A stretch of 64,000 nucleotides of DNA from SZUA-309 sp965230005 (lineage in GTDB: Bacteria; Pseudomonadota; Gammaproteobacteria; Pseudomonadales; Azotimanducaceae), in the NCBI GenBank assembly GCA_965230005.1, contig OZ245934.1:744001-808000 (forward strand). Reading direction: 5' to 3'. Under the pieces are notes generated by a model. It ran no database searches. It was not told where the DNA came from and was given only the letters and a program-made list of their open reading frames with translations. A program made the position numbers and the translations under genes. Of the stretch, positions 41,854 to 50,454 are shown one piece after another (position 1 is the stretch's first letter; every line of letters starts with the position of its first letter).

Positions 41854-43952
41854 GCGCCCAGCGTCCGTTCGAAAAAGTCCAGAATCAGGTTGAAACGGTG
41901 GATGGACACGGTCCGTTCCTGCAGCGCATGTTTCGATCCGGGATAGGCCATCATCTCGAAGGGCTGGCACCGGTTCTGCAGGGCCTTGATGAGTCGCGTC
42001 GTGTGCGTGAACAGGACGTTGTCGTCAGCCATGCCGTGCATGACGAGCAGCTTACCCTTCAGCTCATCCAGGTAGGGAAAGACGGCGCTGGCGCCGTAGC
42101 CCTCGGGATTGTCCTCCGGTGTGGCCAGATAACGTTCCGTGTAGTGGGTGTCGTAGAGCTCCCAGGCGGTTACGGGCGCTGCGGACACCCCGGCTTTGAA
42201 CACATCTCCGGCTCGAGCAAGGCACATGAGGGTCATATAGCCGCCGTAGCTGTGGCCAAAGACGCCGATCCGTTCACCGTCGACCCAGTCCAGACCCTGA
42301 GCGAACTCTGCGCCGAGTCGCTGGTCCCGCACTTCTGCGTCTCCCATACGGCGATAGATCGGCGCTTCGAAGTCGCGTCCGCGATTCGAGGAACCTCGAT
42401 TGTCCAGCTCGAGCACGCCGAAACCGTGGCTGGCGAAAAGTTGCAGGAGCAGCGGCGGCCACTCGTTCTTCACGCGATGAACGCCGGGGCCACCATAGAC
42501 GTAGACGATCAGCGGGTGCGGACCTTCGCCGGTGGGACGGGTCAACCGGTAATGCAGAGTCTGACCGTCCTCGGCGGTCAGCGTACCCAGCGTCGGTGTG
42601 ACGTGGCTGCCCTGGAAAGGCGTATAAGCTGGGGCCGCGCCGTCTTCGATGTGAGTCTGCCGCCCGCCGGTCTCGATGGACAGTCCGCCCATGCTGTCGA
42701 GGCTCGTCCAGCGATCGATAAAGCCGCTCCCATCGGGAGATGGGATCAGCTCGTGCCAGCCAGGCGTTGCCGTGAGCCGTTCCCGGGTGCCATCGGCGAG
42801 CTGCAGGGAAAAAGCATGTTGCTCCGTCGGCGTCTCCTGCCAGCCACTGAACAGCACCCGATCGTTGTCGGCGTGCAGCACCTTGTTGACGCGGCCGGTG
42901 CCGTCGGTCAATCGCGTTGGTTCTCCGTTCGTGTAGAGATAGAGCTGCGCATTGCCTTCCCGTTCGGAGGTCCAGAGGAAACGGTCTTCATCCAGGGCTT
43001 TGAAGTTATCGTGAAGATTGATCCAGGTGGGCGACTCCTCGAGGAGCAGCGTTCGTCGATTGCTGCCGTCGGCTTCGTGCAGATCGAGCTTGAGGATCTG
43101 CTGATCGCGAGTCTGCACCTGCACGGCGAGTCGACTTCCTGCCCAGGCGACGCGGGCGAGGTAATCGTCGCTGGCGTATGCATAGTTGATGTTCGTCGTT
43201 TCAGCGGTGGTGAAATCGAACACCTTCAGATCGACGTCGGCGTTCCTCGCCCCCGCGTAGGGGTAACGCTGTTCGATCACGTTGATCGTATCCGCGTCGA
43301 TCTCGTAGCGCCGGCTGACGGCAACCGGAGCCTCGTCGCTGCGCGTAAAAGCCAGGCGCTGCTCGTCCGCCGACCACCAGTGCCCCTCGAAGCGATGCAT
43401 CTCTTCCTGAGCGATGAAATCGGCGATGCCGTTGGCGACGGTATCGCCGCCGTCGCGGGTAATGGCGCGTTCTGCCTCGGCGCTGATCTCATAGACGTAG
43501 AGATCGCCTGCGCGAACGTAGGAAACAAAACGTCCCTGCGGAGAAAAACGGAATTCGGTCTGCCGCGTGCCAGGTGGTGTGAACGCCGTGAGCGTTTTGC
43601 TCTCGAGTTCATAGAGGTAGCCCACTCCGTCCACAGGCAGCAGCAGCCGGGTGCCATCGGGGCTGAAGGCGTAGCTCGTGATACCCGTCGCAAACAGACG
43701 CTTCCGCTCCCGCTCGGCTTTTTCCGCATCGGAGAGCGTGGAGTCACCGCGCATGAGCTCACGGGCGTCAATCCACAAGGCGCTTTCACCGGTCGCCACG
43801 TCCAGGCGCCAGAGATCGAGACGTTCCCGGTCGTCTGCCGCAGGACGGAGAAAGGCAACGACGGTGCCGTCGGGGCTCCACGTTGGTTGCAGGGGCAGGG
43901 TTCCGGTCAGGGGCGGGTTGTCGAACAGCCGTTCGACGGTGAGCTCACTCAA
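41850..43952 (-). CDS. S9 family peptidase (dipeptidyl-peptidase IV-like)
   Basis: A 700-residue serine peptidase with an N-terminal beta-propeller of the DPP IV type (WSPDGTVVAFLRP, FSPDGTRLLLPV, FSPQGRFVSYVRAGDLYV) and a C-terminal alpha/beta-hydrolase domain. The catalytic Ser568 lies in GHSYGGYM; the aspartate is in MADDNV (643-644) and the histidine is His675 (GSKHALQE). No signal peptide is seen, so the enzyme should be cytoplasmic and cut short peptides, probably after proline. Its neighbour is a prolidase, which suggests joint use of proline-containing peptides. Confidence 0.92.
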   Translation of the reverse strand: MSELTVERLFDNPPLTGTLPLQPTWSPDGTVVAFLRPAADDRERLDLWRLDVATGESALWIDARELMRGDSTLSDAEKAERERKRLFATGITSYAFSPDGTRLLLPVDGVGYLYELESKTLTAFTPPGTRQTEFRFSPQGRFVSYVRAGDLYVYEISAEAERAITRDGGDTVANGIADFIAQEEMHRFEGHWWSADEQRLAFTRSDEAPVAVSRRYEIDADTINVIEQRYPYAGARNADVDLKVFDFTTAETTNINYAYASDDYLARVAWAGSRLAVQVQTRDQQILKLDLHEADGSNRRTLLLEESPTWINLHDNFKALDEDRFLWTSEREGNAQLYLYTNGEPTRLTDGTGRVNKVLHADNDRVLFSGWQETPTEQHAFSLQLADGTRERLTATPGWHELIPSPDGSGFIDRWTSLDSMGGLSIETGGRQTHIEDGAAPAYTPFQGSHVTPTLGTLTAEDGQTLHYRLTRPTGEGPHPLIVYVYGGPGVHRVKNEWPPLLLQLFASHGFGVLELDNRGSSNRGRDFEAPIYRRMGDAEVRDQRLGAEFAQGLDWVDGERIGVFGHSYGGYMTLMCLARAGDVFKAGVSAAPVTAWELYDTHYTERYLATPEDNPEGYGASAVFPYLDELKGKLLVMHGMADDNVLFTHTTRLIKALQNRCQPFEMMAYPGSKHALQERTVSIHRFNLILDFFERTLGA

Positions 43953-43963
43953 GCGATTTCTCC

Positions 43964-45382
43964 TCAGGCGGATTCCTGCGCGGCGAAGGCATCCCGGGTC
44001 ATGTTTTCTATCCCCGCATCGGTGAGCAGCACGTTGTCCTCGATTCGGATGCCACCGGCCGGGCGCAGGGCATCGATAGCCGGCCAGTTGAAGGCATCGC
44101 TGGCGGGGCCGCTCCGGGCGGCGTCGAGAAGCTGCGGAATGAAGTAGAGGCCTGGTTCGATGGTCACGGGCATGTGGGTCGTCAGGGTCCGCGTCGTTCG
44201 CAGCGCCGGGTAGTTGTCCGGCGGTGGCACCTGAGTCCCACGGTGGTCTGACTGCTGACCGCCCACGTCGTGAGTCTGCAGACCGATGAGGTGACCTAGG
44301 CCATGGGGCAGGAACACCTCGGTGAGGCCGTCCTCGAAGGCCCGGTCGGCGTTGCAGGTGAGCAGTCCACTTTCCGTCAACAGGATAGCGAGTGACCGAT
44401 GCATGGCGATATGCAGATCGACGAAGTTCGTGCCGACGGTCATCGTATCGATGAGTGCCTGCTGAGCCCTGTCCAGGCCGGCGACGAGATCGGCGAAGCT
44501 GCCTGCCTCGGTAGCGTAGGTGCGGGTGATGTCGGCCGCGTAGCCGAGGTGGGTGCCACCGGCATCGATGAGAAAGCTCACGCGTTCTGCCGGTGGGGCG
44601 CGATCGTAGAACTGGTAGTGAAGTACCCCGGCGTGCTCATTCAGGGCCACGATGTTCTGATAAGGCAGCTCCGCGGGGAGCTGCCCGGAAGCGCCGAGAT
44701 AGGCCAGATTGATCTCGAATTCACTGGCACCGGCCTCGAAAGCCTTGCGGGCAGCCAGGTGACCGCTTACGGACCGGGCAGTCGCGGCCCGCATGGCGGC
44801 GAGCTCAAAGGGCGTTTTTCTGGCCCGGTCGAAATGCAGGTGTGCCAGCAGGCCGTCGGGATTGACGTTGGCTTCTCCGAGTTCCGGGAATCCATCGGCG
44901 CCGGCATCGCCGATGAAGGCAACGCGGTTTGCGCCGGAAGGGAGCGCGCGGGCAGCGGCGGCGAGCAGCCCTTCCCGGTCTCCGTGGTGCTCCACTTCGA
45001 AGGAGCTGGCCCAGACGGGCAGGGCGGGCGGCTGGTGCCAGTAGTCTTCGGGGCTCAGAAAAAACAGCCGCGGTGTCTCTCCCGGACGGAGCAGAAGGGC
45101 ACTGCCGCTGGCGGTTTCGCTTGGACACCACTGCAGGAAGTGTGGATTCAGTTTCTGCGGCGGCGCCTGGTCATCGAGGAAGTTGTTTCTGGGCTCGCCG
45201 GCGGTGACCAGCACCGCGTCGTAACCGGTGGCAGCAAGGGCTTCCGTCCAGCCCTCGCGGACGCTTTCCAGGTGCACGGCGAAGAGGTCAGCCGGATCAG
45301 GGGAGTTGCTTGTGGCTCGGGAAGGGCTGGGTGGAGTTGGGCGCCGGCTCAAAGAGGATCCTGCTTTTTCGGGAACGGACAA
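43964..45382 (-). CDS. pepQ: Xaa-Pro dipeptidase (prolidase)
   Basis: A 472-residue M24 metallopeptidase that splits dipeptides ending in proline. The N-terminal LDDQAPPQKLNPHFLQWCP and ALPVWASS segments match bacterial PepQ. The metal ligands are visible in order: LIDAGGTHLGYAADITRTY (two Asp), LPHGLGHLIGLQTHDVGG (His), VTIEPGLYF (Glu) and RIEDNVLLT (Glu). The start is uncertain: TTG 45382 is the furthest, giving an unusual Ser/Pro-rich N-terminus; it lies almost at the predicted transcription start. The S9 peptidase gene follows 11 bases later on the same strand. Confidence 0.92.
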   Translation of the reverse strand: MSVPEKAGSSLSRRPTPPSPSRATSNSPDPADLFAVHLESVREGWTEALAATGYDAVLVTAGEPRNNFLDDQAPPQKLNPHFLQWCPSETASGSALLLRPGETPRLFFLSPEDYWHQPPALPVWASSFEVEHHGDREGLLAAAARALPSGANRVAFIGDAGADGFPELGEANVNPDGLLAHLHFDRARKTPFELAAMRAATARSVSGHLAARKAFEAGASEFEINLAYLGASGQLPAELPYQNIVALNEHAGVLHYQFYDRAPPAERVSFLIDAGGTHLGYAADITRTYATEAGSFADLVAGLDRAQQALIDTMTVGTNFVDLHIAMHRSLAILLTESGLLTCNADRAFEDGLTEVFLPHGLGHLIGLQTHDVGGQQSDHRGTQVPPPDNYPALRTTRTLTTHMPVTIEPGLYFIPQLLDAARSGPASDAFNWPAIDALRPAGGIRIEDNVLLTDAGIENMTRDAFAAQESA

Positions 45383-45386
45383 GCCG

Positions 45387-45401
45387 GCGAGTATAGCGGA
45401 T
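45387..45401 (-). promoter_or_regulatory. minus-strand -10 region for pepQ
   Basis: On the minus strand this is ATCCGCTATACTCGC, identical over 15 bases to the element before the SDR gene at 25.6 kb. TATACT is at 45390-45395. The predicted transcription start falls at about 45383, next to the TTG that opens the pepQ frame, so the real pepQ start may lie further inside or the mRNA may be leaderless. Confidence 0.45.
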
Positions 45402-45581
45402 TCCCCCGTCTCAGAAGATTGTGCTATGTTCTGAGGACGATTCGATTTTGCCTTGAGGGCCCGGCGCGCGGGTCCCGTAACTCGTTTTCACGGGCTTTCA
45501 AGCTACTCGCTTGCAGTCGGCGGCAGCCGCAGCAGCCAGCGACGTGGCAACACGGAAGCACATCTTGAACTGGGAGGATCT

Positions 45582-46457
45582 ATGGGGTCATTCGCCTACG
45601 CGGCGCCAACTTCTGTGGCTGAGGCCACTGCCTTGCTCGCTGAACACGCGAAGGACGACAGCCGTGCGCAGGTGCTGGCCGGTGGTACGGACCTGCTCGT
45701 GCAGCTGCGCACCGTCGACCGGGAGCCGCGTACCATTGTCGATATCAAAGGTCTCGAGGAAGCCAATCGCCTCGAGATCGGTGCAGAAGAAACTTTTGTC
45801 GGTGCCGCGCTGCCGAGTGCCGTACTCAATGAGCACGAGGAGCTGAAAAAGCGCTTCCCCGGTCTGCTGGAAGCCGCAGATCTCATAGGCTCGACGCAGA
45901 TCCAGGGTCGGGCGACGATCGGCGGCAATCTCTGCAACGCATCCCCCGCCGGTGACAGCATTCCCGCCATGATCGCCAATGGCGCGAGCTGCGTTATCGC
46001 AGGTCCGGAGGGCGAACGTCGGATCCCCGTGGAAGATTTTGTCGTCGGGGTCGGCCGTAATGCCCTGGAAGCGGGTGAGCTGCTCCTCGGCCTGGCCTTT
46101 CCGAATCCGGGACCGCGAACCGGTGATGCCTACCTCCGGTTCATCCCACGCACGGAGATGGATATTGCCGTGGCAGGTTGTGGGGTCCGCGTCGATGTCG
46201 ACGAGAACGGCACCTGCACGGCGGCCCGAGTGGCAATCGGTGCCGTAGCGCCCACGGCGCTGCTCGTACCGGCAGCCGCCGAGGCGCTCATCGGCAGCAC
46301 GCTCGACGATGCTGCCCTTGCCGCCGCCGGCGAGGCCTGCACGGCGGCAGCCTCACCGATTTCCGACAAGCGCGGCACCGCCGAGTATCGGCGCAAAGTT
46401 GTTGCCGTGTTGTGCCGTCGGGCCACCGCCATCGCCCGCGACCGGGCCACCCGCTAG
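45582..46457 (+). CDS. molybdenum hydroxylase FAD-binding (medium) subunit
   Basis: A 291-residue FAD subunit of a xanthine-dehydrogenase/CO-dehydrogenase-type enzyme. AGGTDLLVQLR (about 36-46) and GRATIGGNLCNASPAGDSIPAM (about 109-130) are the two FAD motifs. The C-terminal part is the CO dehydrogenase flavoprotein C-terminal domain. ATG 45582 follows GGGAGGA. It transfers electrons from the iron-sulfur subunit to an external acceptor. It is followed by the small and large subunit genes, and is divergent from pepQ. Confidence 0.93.
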   Translation: MGSFAYAAPTSVAEATALLAEHAKDDSRAQVLAGGTDLLVQLRTVDREPRTIVDIKGLEEANRLEIGAEETFVGAALPSAVLNEHEELKKRFPGLLEAADLIGSTQIQGRATIGGNLCNASPAGDSIPAMIANGASCVIAGPEGERRIPVEDFVVGVGRNALEAGELLLGLAFPNPGPRTGDAYLRFIPRTEMDIAVAGCGVRVDVDENGTCTAARVAIGAVAPTALLVPAAAEALIGSTLDDAALAAAGEACTAAASPISDKRGTAEYRRKVVAVLCRRATAIARDRATR

Positions 46458-46473
46458 AGCATCAGGAGAGAAG

Positions 46474-46953
46474 ATGAGCAAAGTACACGTCAGTACCGTG
46501 ATCAACGGTGAGCCCGTCGAATTTCTCTGTGCACCGGAGCAGACCCTCGTGGACGTGCTTCGGGAGGAACTCGACCGGACAGGAACGAAAGAGGGCTGCA
46601 GCACGGGCGACTGTGGCGCCTGCAGCGTACTCATAAATGGCCGGCTGGTCTGCGCCTGTCTCGTGCTCGGGGTTGAGGCAAGTGGTGCCGAGATCACGAC
46701 GATCGAAGGCATCGCCACGGAAGAGGGCCTCCACCCGATACAACAGAAGTTTCTCGAGCACGCCGCTCTCCAGTGTGGAATCTGCACACCGGGTTACATC
46801 GTTGCAACGAAAGCGCTCCTCGAGAAACACCCGAATCCCGACGAAGAGACGATCCGCTACTGGTTGGCAGGAAACCTGTGTCGCTGCACCGGCTACGACA
46901 AGATCATTCGTGCCGTTCAGGATGCAGCAACGGAACTGGCCCACGAGGCCTGA
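46474..46953 (+). CDS. molybdenum hydroxylase 2Fe-2S (small) subunit
   Basis: A 159-residue electron-transfer subunit with two [2Fe-2S] clusters. The plant-ferredoxin-like cluster uses Cys42, Cys47, Cys50 and a cysteine at 60 or 62 (GCSTGDCGAC then CAC). The C-terminal helical domain uses CGIC (101-104) and CRC (136-138). ATG 46474 follows CAGGAGAG. It lies between the FAD and the molybdopterin subunit genes, the same order as in cox-type operons. Confidence 0.95.
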   Translation: MSKVHVSTVINGEPVEFLCAPEQTLVDVLREELDRTGTKEGCSTGDCGACSVLINGRLVCACLVLGVEASGAEITTIEGIATEEGLHPIQQKFLEHAALQCGICTPGYIVATKALLEKHPNPDEETIRYWLAGNLCRCTGYDKIIRAVQDAATELAHEA

Positions 46954-46983
46954 GCAGAACCCGAAGGAAAGGAGCAGACAGCA

Positions 46984-49242
46984 ATGGCAGAAGCAGAAGA
47001 TTTCAAGGTCATCGGTACCCGTCCCATCCGTCCGGACGGAGTGGACAAGGTCACCGGTCGTGCCCAGTTCGGCGCAGACCTCAACCTGCCTGGAATGATC
47101 TACGGTCGCGTGTTGCGCAGTCCCCATGCCCACGCGCGGATCAAATCCGTGGACGTGAGTGCGGCTCTGGCAATGCCCGGAGTTTATGCCGCCGTGTCCG
47201 GCGCGGATTTCCCGGGGGCCCAATCGGCTGAGATCGGCGGCGAAGGCGGCGGCGACGTGGCCGATCTGGCGCAGAACGTCATGGCGCGGCACAAGGTCCT
47301 CTACCATGGCCATGCGGTGGCCGCGGTGGCGGCCAGTTCCGCCGCGCAGGCGGAAGCGGCGCTGGAAGCGATCAAGGTGGACTACGAGCCTCTCACGCCG
47401 GTGCTCGATCTGGAGGCGGCGATGGCCGCCGATGCCCCGCTTGTGAATGAGAAGTGTTTTACTAAAAACCTGCCCGAGCCTGCTGAAAAACCTAGCAATA
47501 TTGCTGAGGTTATGACCCTGGCTAGGGGTAATATCGACGAAGGGTTCGAACAGGCCGACGTCATTGTCGAAGGGGAATATCGCATTCCCATGGCGCACCA
47601 GGGTTACATCGAACCGCACGCCTGCACGGCCACGGTCAATGAAGCGGGTCAGGCGACGGTCTGGTGTTGTACCCAAGGGCATTTCGGCTTCCGAACCATG
47701 ACTGCGAACATCCTCGATATGAGTGTGGCTGACCTGAAATTCATCGCCTCGGAGATCGGTGGCGGCTTTGGTGGCAAAACGGTCGTCTATCTGGAGCCCG
47801 TGGCCGTACTGCTGTCGAAGCTCGCGCGGCGCCCGGTGAAGATGGTCATGAGCCGCGAAGAGGTATTCCGTGCTTCCGGCCCGGCGGCCGGATCGCTGGC
47901 TCGCGTGAAGGTGGGGGCGAAGAAAGACGGCACCATCACCGCCGCAAGCGCCTGGCTTGCCTATGAGGCAGGCGCTTTCGCCGGTGCGCCCATGGGTGCT
48001 GGTGCCATGTGCATCTTTGCCCCCTACAACCTCGAGAACTTCAAAATCGAAGGGTTCGACGTGCTGGTCAACAAACCGAAGGTAGCCGCCTACCGGGCGC
48101 CCGGAGCACCCCAGTCCATGCATGCCATGGAGTCCGCCCTCGACGATCTCGCCCGGGAACTCGGCATGGACCCCATCGACCTGCGTCTGAAAAACGCGGT
48201 GGAAGAAGGCTCTCAGGCGGCCTACGGGCCGAAGTTCCCGGTCATCGGTTTCAAAGAGTGTCTCGAGGCGGCGAAGGCCCATCCGAACTACGCGAAACCG
48301 GTCCCCGAAGGCGCCGGTCGAGGTGTGGCTGCAGGGTTCTGGTTCAACGCCGGCATGCAGTCGAGCGCCGAGGTGCACGTGAACGAAGACGGTACCGTGC
48401 AGCTCATCGAGGGCAGCCCGGACATCGGTGGCAGCCGCTCCTCCATGGCCATCATGGCGGCAGAAACCCTCGGCGTGCCCTACGAGGAAATCCGCGTCCT
48501 GGTGGGCGACACGGAAGCGAGCGGCTTCAACAACGTCACCGGCGGCAGCCGGACGACCTTTGCCACCGGCATGGCGGTGATTCAGGCCTGTGAGGACATC
48601 ATCAGCCAGTGTAAAGAGCGCGCGGCGAAGACCTGGGGTATCGATGCAGACCAGGTGGAGTGGGAAGACGGGCAGGCCGTTCCCGCGCCAGGCGTCAACG
48701 CGGAACTGAAGCCTCTGTCGCTTGCCGACATCGCCAAAGGTTCGGCGCGCACCGGTGGCCCGCTGCTCGGTCGCGCGTCCCTCAACGCCCGGGGACCGGG
48801 GGCCGGATTCTCCGTGAACTTCGGCGATCTCCGGGTAGACCAGGAGACCGGGAAGGTCGACGTGTTGAGATACACGGCAATCCAGGATGCCGGTCGAGCC
48901 ATTCATCCTGCCTATGTCGAAGGTCAGATTCAGGGTGGTGCCGTGCAGGGTCTCGGCTGGGCCCTCAACGAGGAGTACATCTTCGACGAGAATGGTGTCC
49001 TCGAGAATCCGGGTTTCCTGGACTACCGCATCCCCGTGGCCTCCGATATGCCGATGATCGATACGCAGATCGTCGAAGTCCCGAACCCGACCCATCCGTA
49101 CGGCGTGCGTGGCGTTGGTGAGACCCCCATCGTTGCGCCGCTGGCCGTAGCCGCCAATGCGGTGCGTGATGCGATCGGCAAGCGCGTGCATGATCTGCCG
49201 CTGTCGCCGCCGAATCTACTTGCAGCCATCGACGGCGACTGA
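46984..49242 (+). CDS. molybdenum hydroxylase molybdopterin-binding (large) subunit
   Basis: A 752-residue catalytic subunit of the xanthine dehydrogenase family. RPDGVDKVTGRAQFGAD opens the first domain; GGGFGGKT, AYRAPGAP (369-376) and GGSRTTFATG line the molybdenum cofactor site. GVGETP carries the catalytic Glu713. The AYRAPGAP loop differs from the AYxCSFR of true CO dehydrogenase, so the enzyme should hydroxylate an aldehyde or N-heterocycle; the substrate is unknown. A MoaD-like gene follows 35 bases after it. Confidence 0.93.
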   Translation: MAEAEDFKVIGTRPIRPDGVDKVTGRAQFGADLNLPGMIYGRVLRSPHAHARIKSVDVSAALAMPGVYAAVSGADFPGAQSAEIGGEGGGDVADLAQNVMARHKVLYHGHAVAAVAASSAAQAEAALEAIKVDYEPLTPVLDLEAAMAADAPLVNEKCFTKNLPEPAEKPSNIAEVMTLARGNIDEGFEQADVIVEGEYRIPMAHQGYIEPHACTATVNEAGQATVWCCTQGHFGFRTMTANILDMSVADLKFIASEIGGGFGGKTVVYLEPVAVLLSKLARRPVKMVMSREEVFRASGPAAGSLARVKVGAKKDGTITAASAWLAYEAGAFAGAPMGAGAMCIFAPYNLENFKIEGFDVLVNKPKVAAYRAPGAPQSMHAMESALDDLARELGMDPIDLRLKNAVEEGSQAAYGPKFPVIGFKECLEAAKAHPNYAKPVPEGAGRGVAAGFWFNAGMQSSAEVHVNEDGTVQLIEGSPDIGGSRSSMAIMAAETLGVPYEEIRVLVGDTEASGFNNVTGGSRTTFATGMAVIQACEDIISQCKERAAKTWGIDADQVEWEDGQAVPAPGVNAELKPLSLADIAKGSARTGGPLLGRASLNARGPGAGFSVNFGDLRVDQETGKVDVLRYTAIQDAGRAIHPAYVEGQIQGGAVQGLGWALNEEYIFDENGVLENPGFLDYRIPVASDMPMIDTQIVEVPNPTHPYGVRGVGETPIVAPLAVAANAVRDAIGKRVHDLPLSPPNLLAAIDGD

Positions 49243-49277
49243 ATGGTCCTCGCATTGCGCAGTGGCAGGCTGAAGCC

Positions 49278-49520
49278 GTGACGCGGGTGGTCTTCCCCGA
49301 CCACCTGCTCACGGTGACTAATGGCGTGCGCGAGCTCGAGGTGTCTGCTGCCAACGTTCGGGAACTGCTCCTGGCGCTCGAGCGTGAGTTTCCAGGGAGC
49401 GAAGAGCGCCTCGCGAAAAGTGCCATCGCCATTGATGGTCAGATCCACCAGGACGCCTATCTGGAACCGCTGGCGCCGGATTCGGAGGTATTTTTCATGC
49501 AGCGTCTCGAAGGCGGCTGA
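49278..49520 (+). CDS. MoaD/ThiS family sulfur carrier protein
   Basis: An 80-residue ubiquitin-like protein ending in Gly-Gly, the C-terminal tail that MoeB-type enzymes adenylate and thiocarboxylate. VRELLLALEREFPG and AIDGQIHQDAYLEPLAPDSEVFFM match the MoaD fold. GTG 49278 starts it, with the Gly-Gly codons directly before TGA. In operons of molybdenum enzymes such proteins may supply sulfur for the cofactor. A PfkB kinase gene begins a few bases after the stop. Confidence 0.85.
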   Translation: MTRVVFPDHLLTVTNGVRELEVSAANVRELLLALEREFPGSEERLAKSAIAIDGQIHQDAYLEPLAPDSEVFFMQRLEGG

Positions 49521-49527
49521 GGTCCCT

Positions 49528-50454
49528 CTGGCTCGCCTGGTCAATCTCGGTTCTCTCTGCGTGGACCACGTTTACCGGGTTACCGCGCTGGCTGGCGCTG
49601 GAGAGACCCTGGCCAGCCAGAGTCATCAGATCTTTCCAGGTGGGAAGGGGCTCAATCAGTCGCTCGCAGCCGCTCGAGCCGGTGCAGCGGTGGCGCAGGT
49701 CGGCTGCGTCGGCGACGACGGGCAGATGCTCATTGACGTCCTGAAGGATGCCGGCGTTGACGTCGAAGGCGTTCGCACGATCGCAGGCGCCAGTTCAGGC
49801 CATGCCGTCATACAGGTGAACGACGCCGGTGAGAACGCCATTGTCATTGCCGGCGGGACCAACAGGCTGCTTACGACCCATGACATCGATGCGGCCTTGA
49901 GCGGCCTCGGTGCCGCTGACTGGCTGCTGCTGCAGAACGAAATCAATGCGCTGCCGGAGGTGCTCAGCCGCGCAAAAACCAGTCCCGCCCGGGTGGCGTT
50001 CAACGTAGCGCCGGTGGATGGTCGGGAGTCCGAATACGATCTCGATGCGGTGGATCTGCTGATCGTCAACGAGCACGAAGCCAGAGCCCTGGTGCCTGCA
50101 GCTGTGGCAACGGCATCCGATGCAACGGTTGCCCGGTGGTTGCAGGACGCGCACCCGGCCATGGATGTCGTGTTGACGGCCGGTGCTGAGGGCCTCCATG
50201 CGGTGCTCGGGGGGCGTCCGATTCAGCTGCCGGCGTTGTCGGTGCAGGCGGTCGACGAGACAGCAGCCGGCGATGCCTTTATCGGATACCTGCTGGCGGG
50301 CCTGCTCGAAGGGTTGGGCGGTCCGGACGCCCTTGCCCTCGGTGCCGCCGCCGGGGCTCTTGCCGTGACGGCCGCCGGGGCGGCGAGTTCCATACCCGAC
50401 CGGGAGGCCGTTGACGCGCTGCGCGCGGACGCTGCTCGAGGTGCCGACGCTTAG
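49528..50454 (+). CDS. PfkB/ribokinase family sugar or nucleoside kinase
   Basis: Homology starts at LVNLGSLCVDHVYRV, the first strand of ribokinase-like kinases. No ATG, GTG or TTG lies upstream of it in the usable part of the frame, so CTG 49528, preceded by TGAGG (49518-49522), is proposed as start; 308 residues result. PGGKGLNQSLAAARAG is PfkB signature 1, and DETAAGDAFIGYLLAGL is signature 2 with the catalytic aspartate. The substrate is unknown; ribose and nucleosides are typical. It directly follows the MoaD-like gene. Confidence 0.85.
   Translation: MARLVNLGSLCVDHVYRVTALAGAGETLASQSHQIFPGGKGLNQSLAAARAGAAVAQVGCVGDDGQMLIDVLKDAGVDVEGVRTIAGASSGHAVIQVNDAGENAIVIAGGTNRLLTTHDIDAALSGLGAADWLLLQNEINALPEVLSRAKTSPARVAFNVAPVDGRESEYDLDAVDLLIVNEHEARALVPAAVATASDATVARWLQDAHPAMDVVLTAGAEGLHAVLGGRPIQLPALSVQAVDETAAGDAFIGYLLAGLLEGLGGPDALALGAAAGALAVTAAGAASSIPDREAVDALRADAARGADA

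Noticed and set aside
41838..44147. 769-codon plus-strand frame opposite the S9 peptidase
   Set aside because: The minus strand carries a full S9 peptidase with its catalytic triad; the plus frame has no recognisable domain.
46462..49191. 909-codon minus-strand frame opposite the molybdenum hydroxylase genes
   Set aside because: It is a shadow of the high-GC coding strand; all cofactor motifs lie on the plus strand.
46984..49242. Form I aerobic CO dehydrogenase
   Set aside because: The active-site loop reads AYRAPGAP, without the AYxCSFR cysteine motif.
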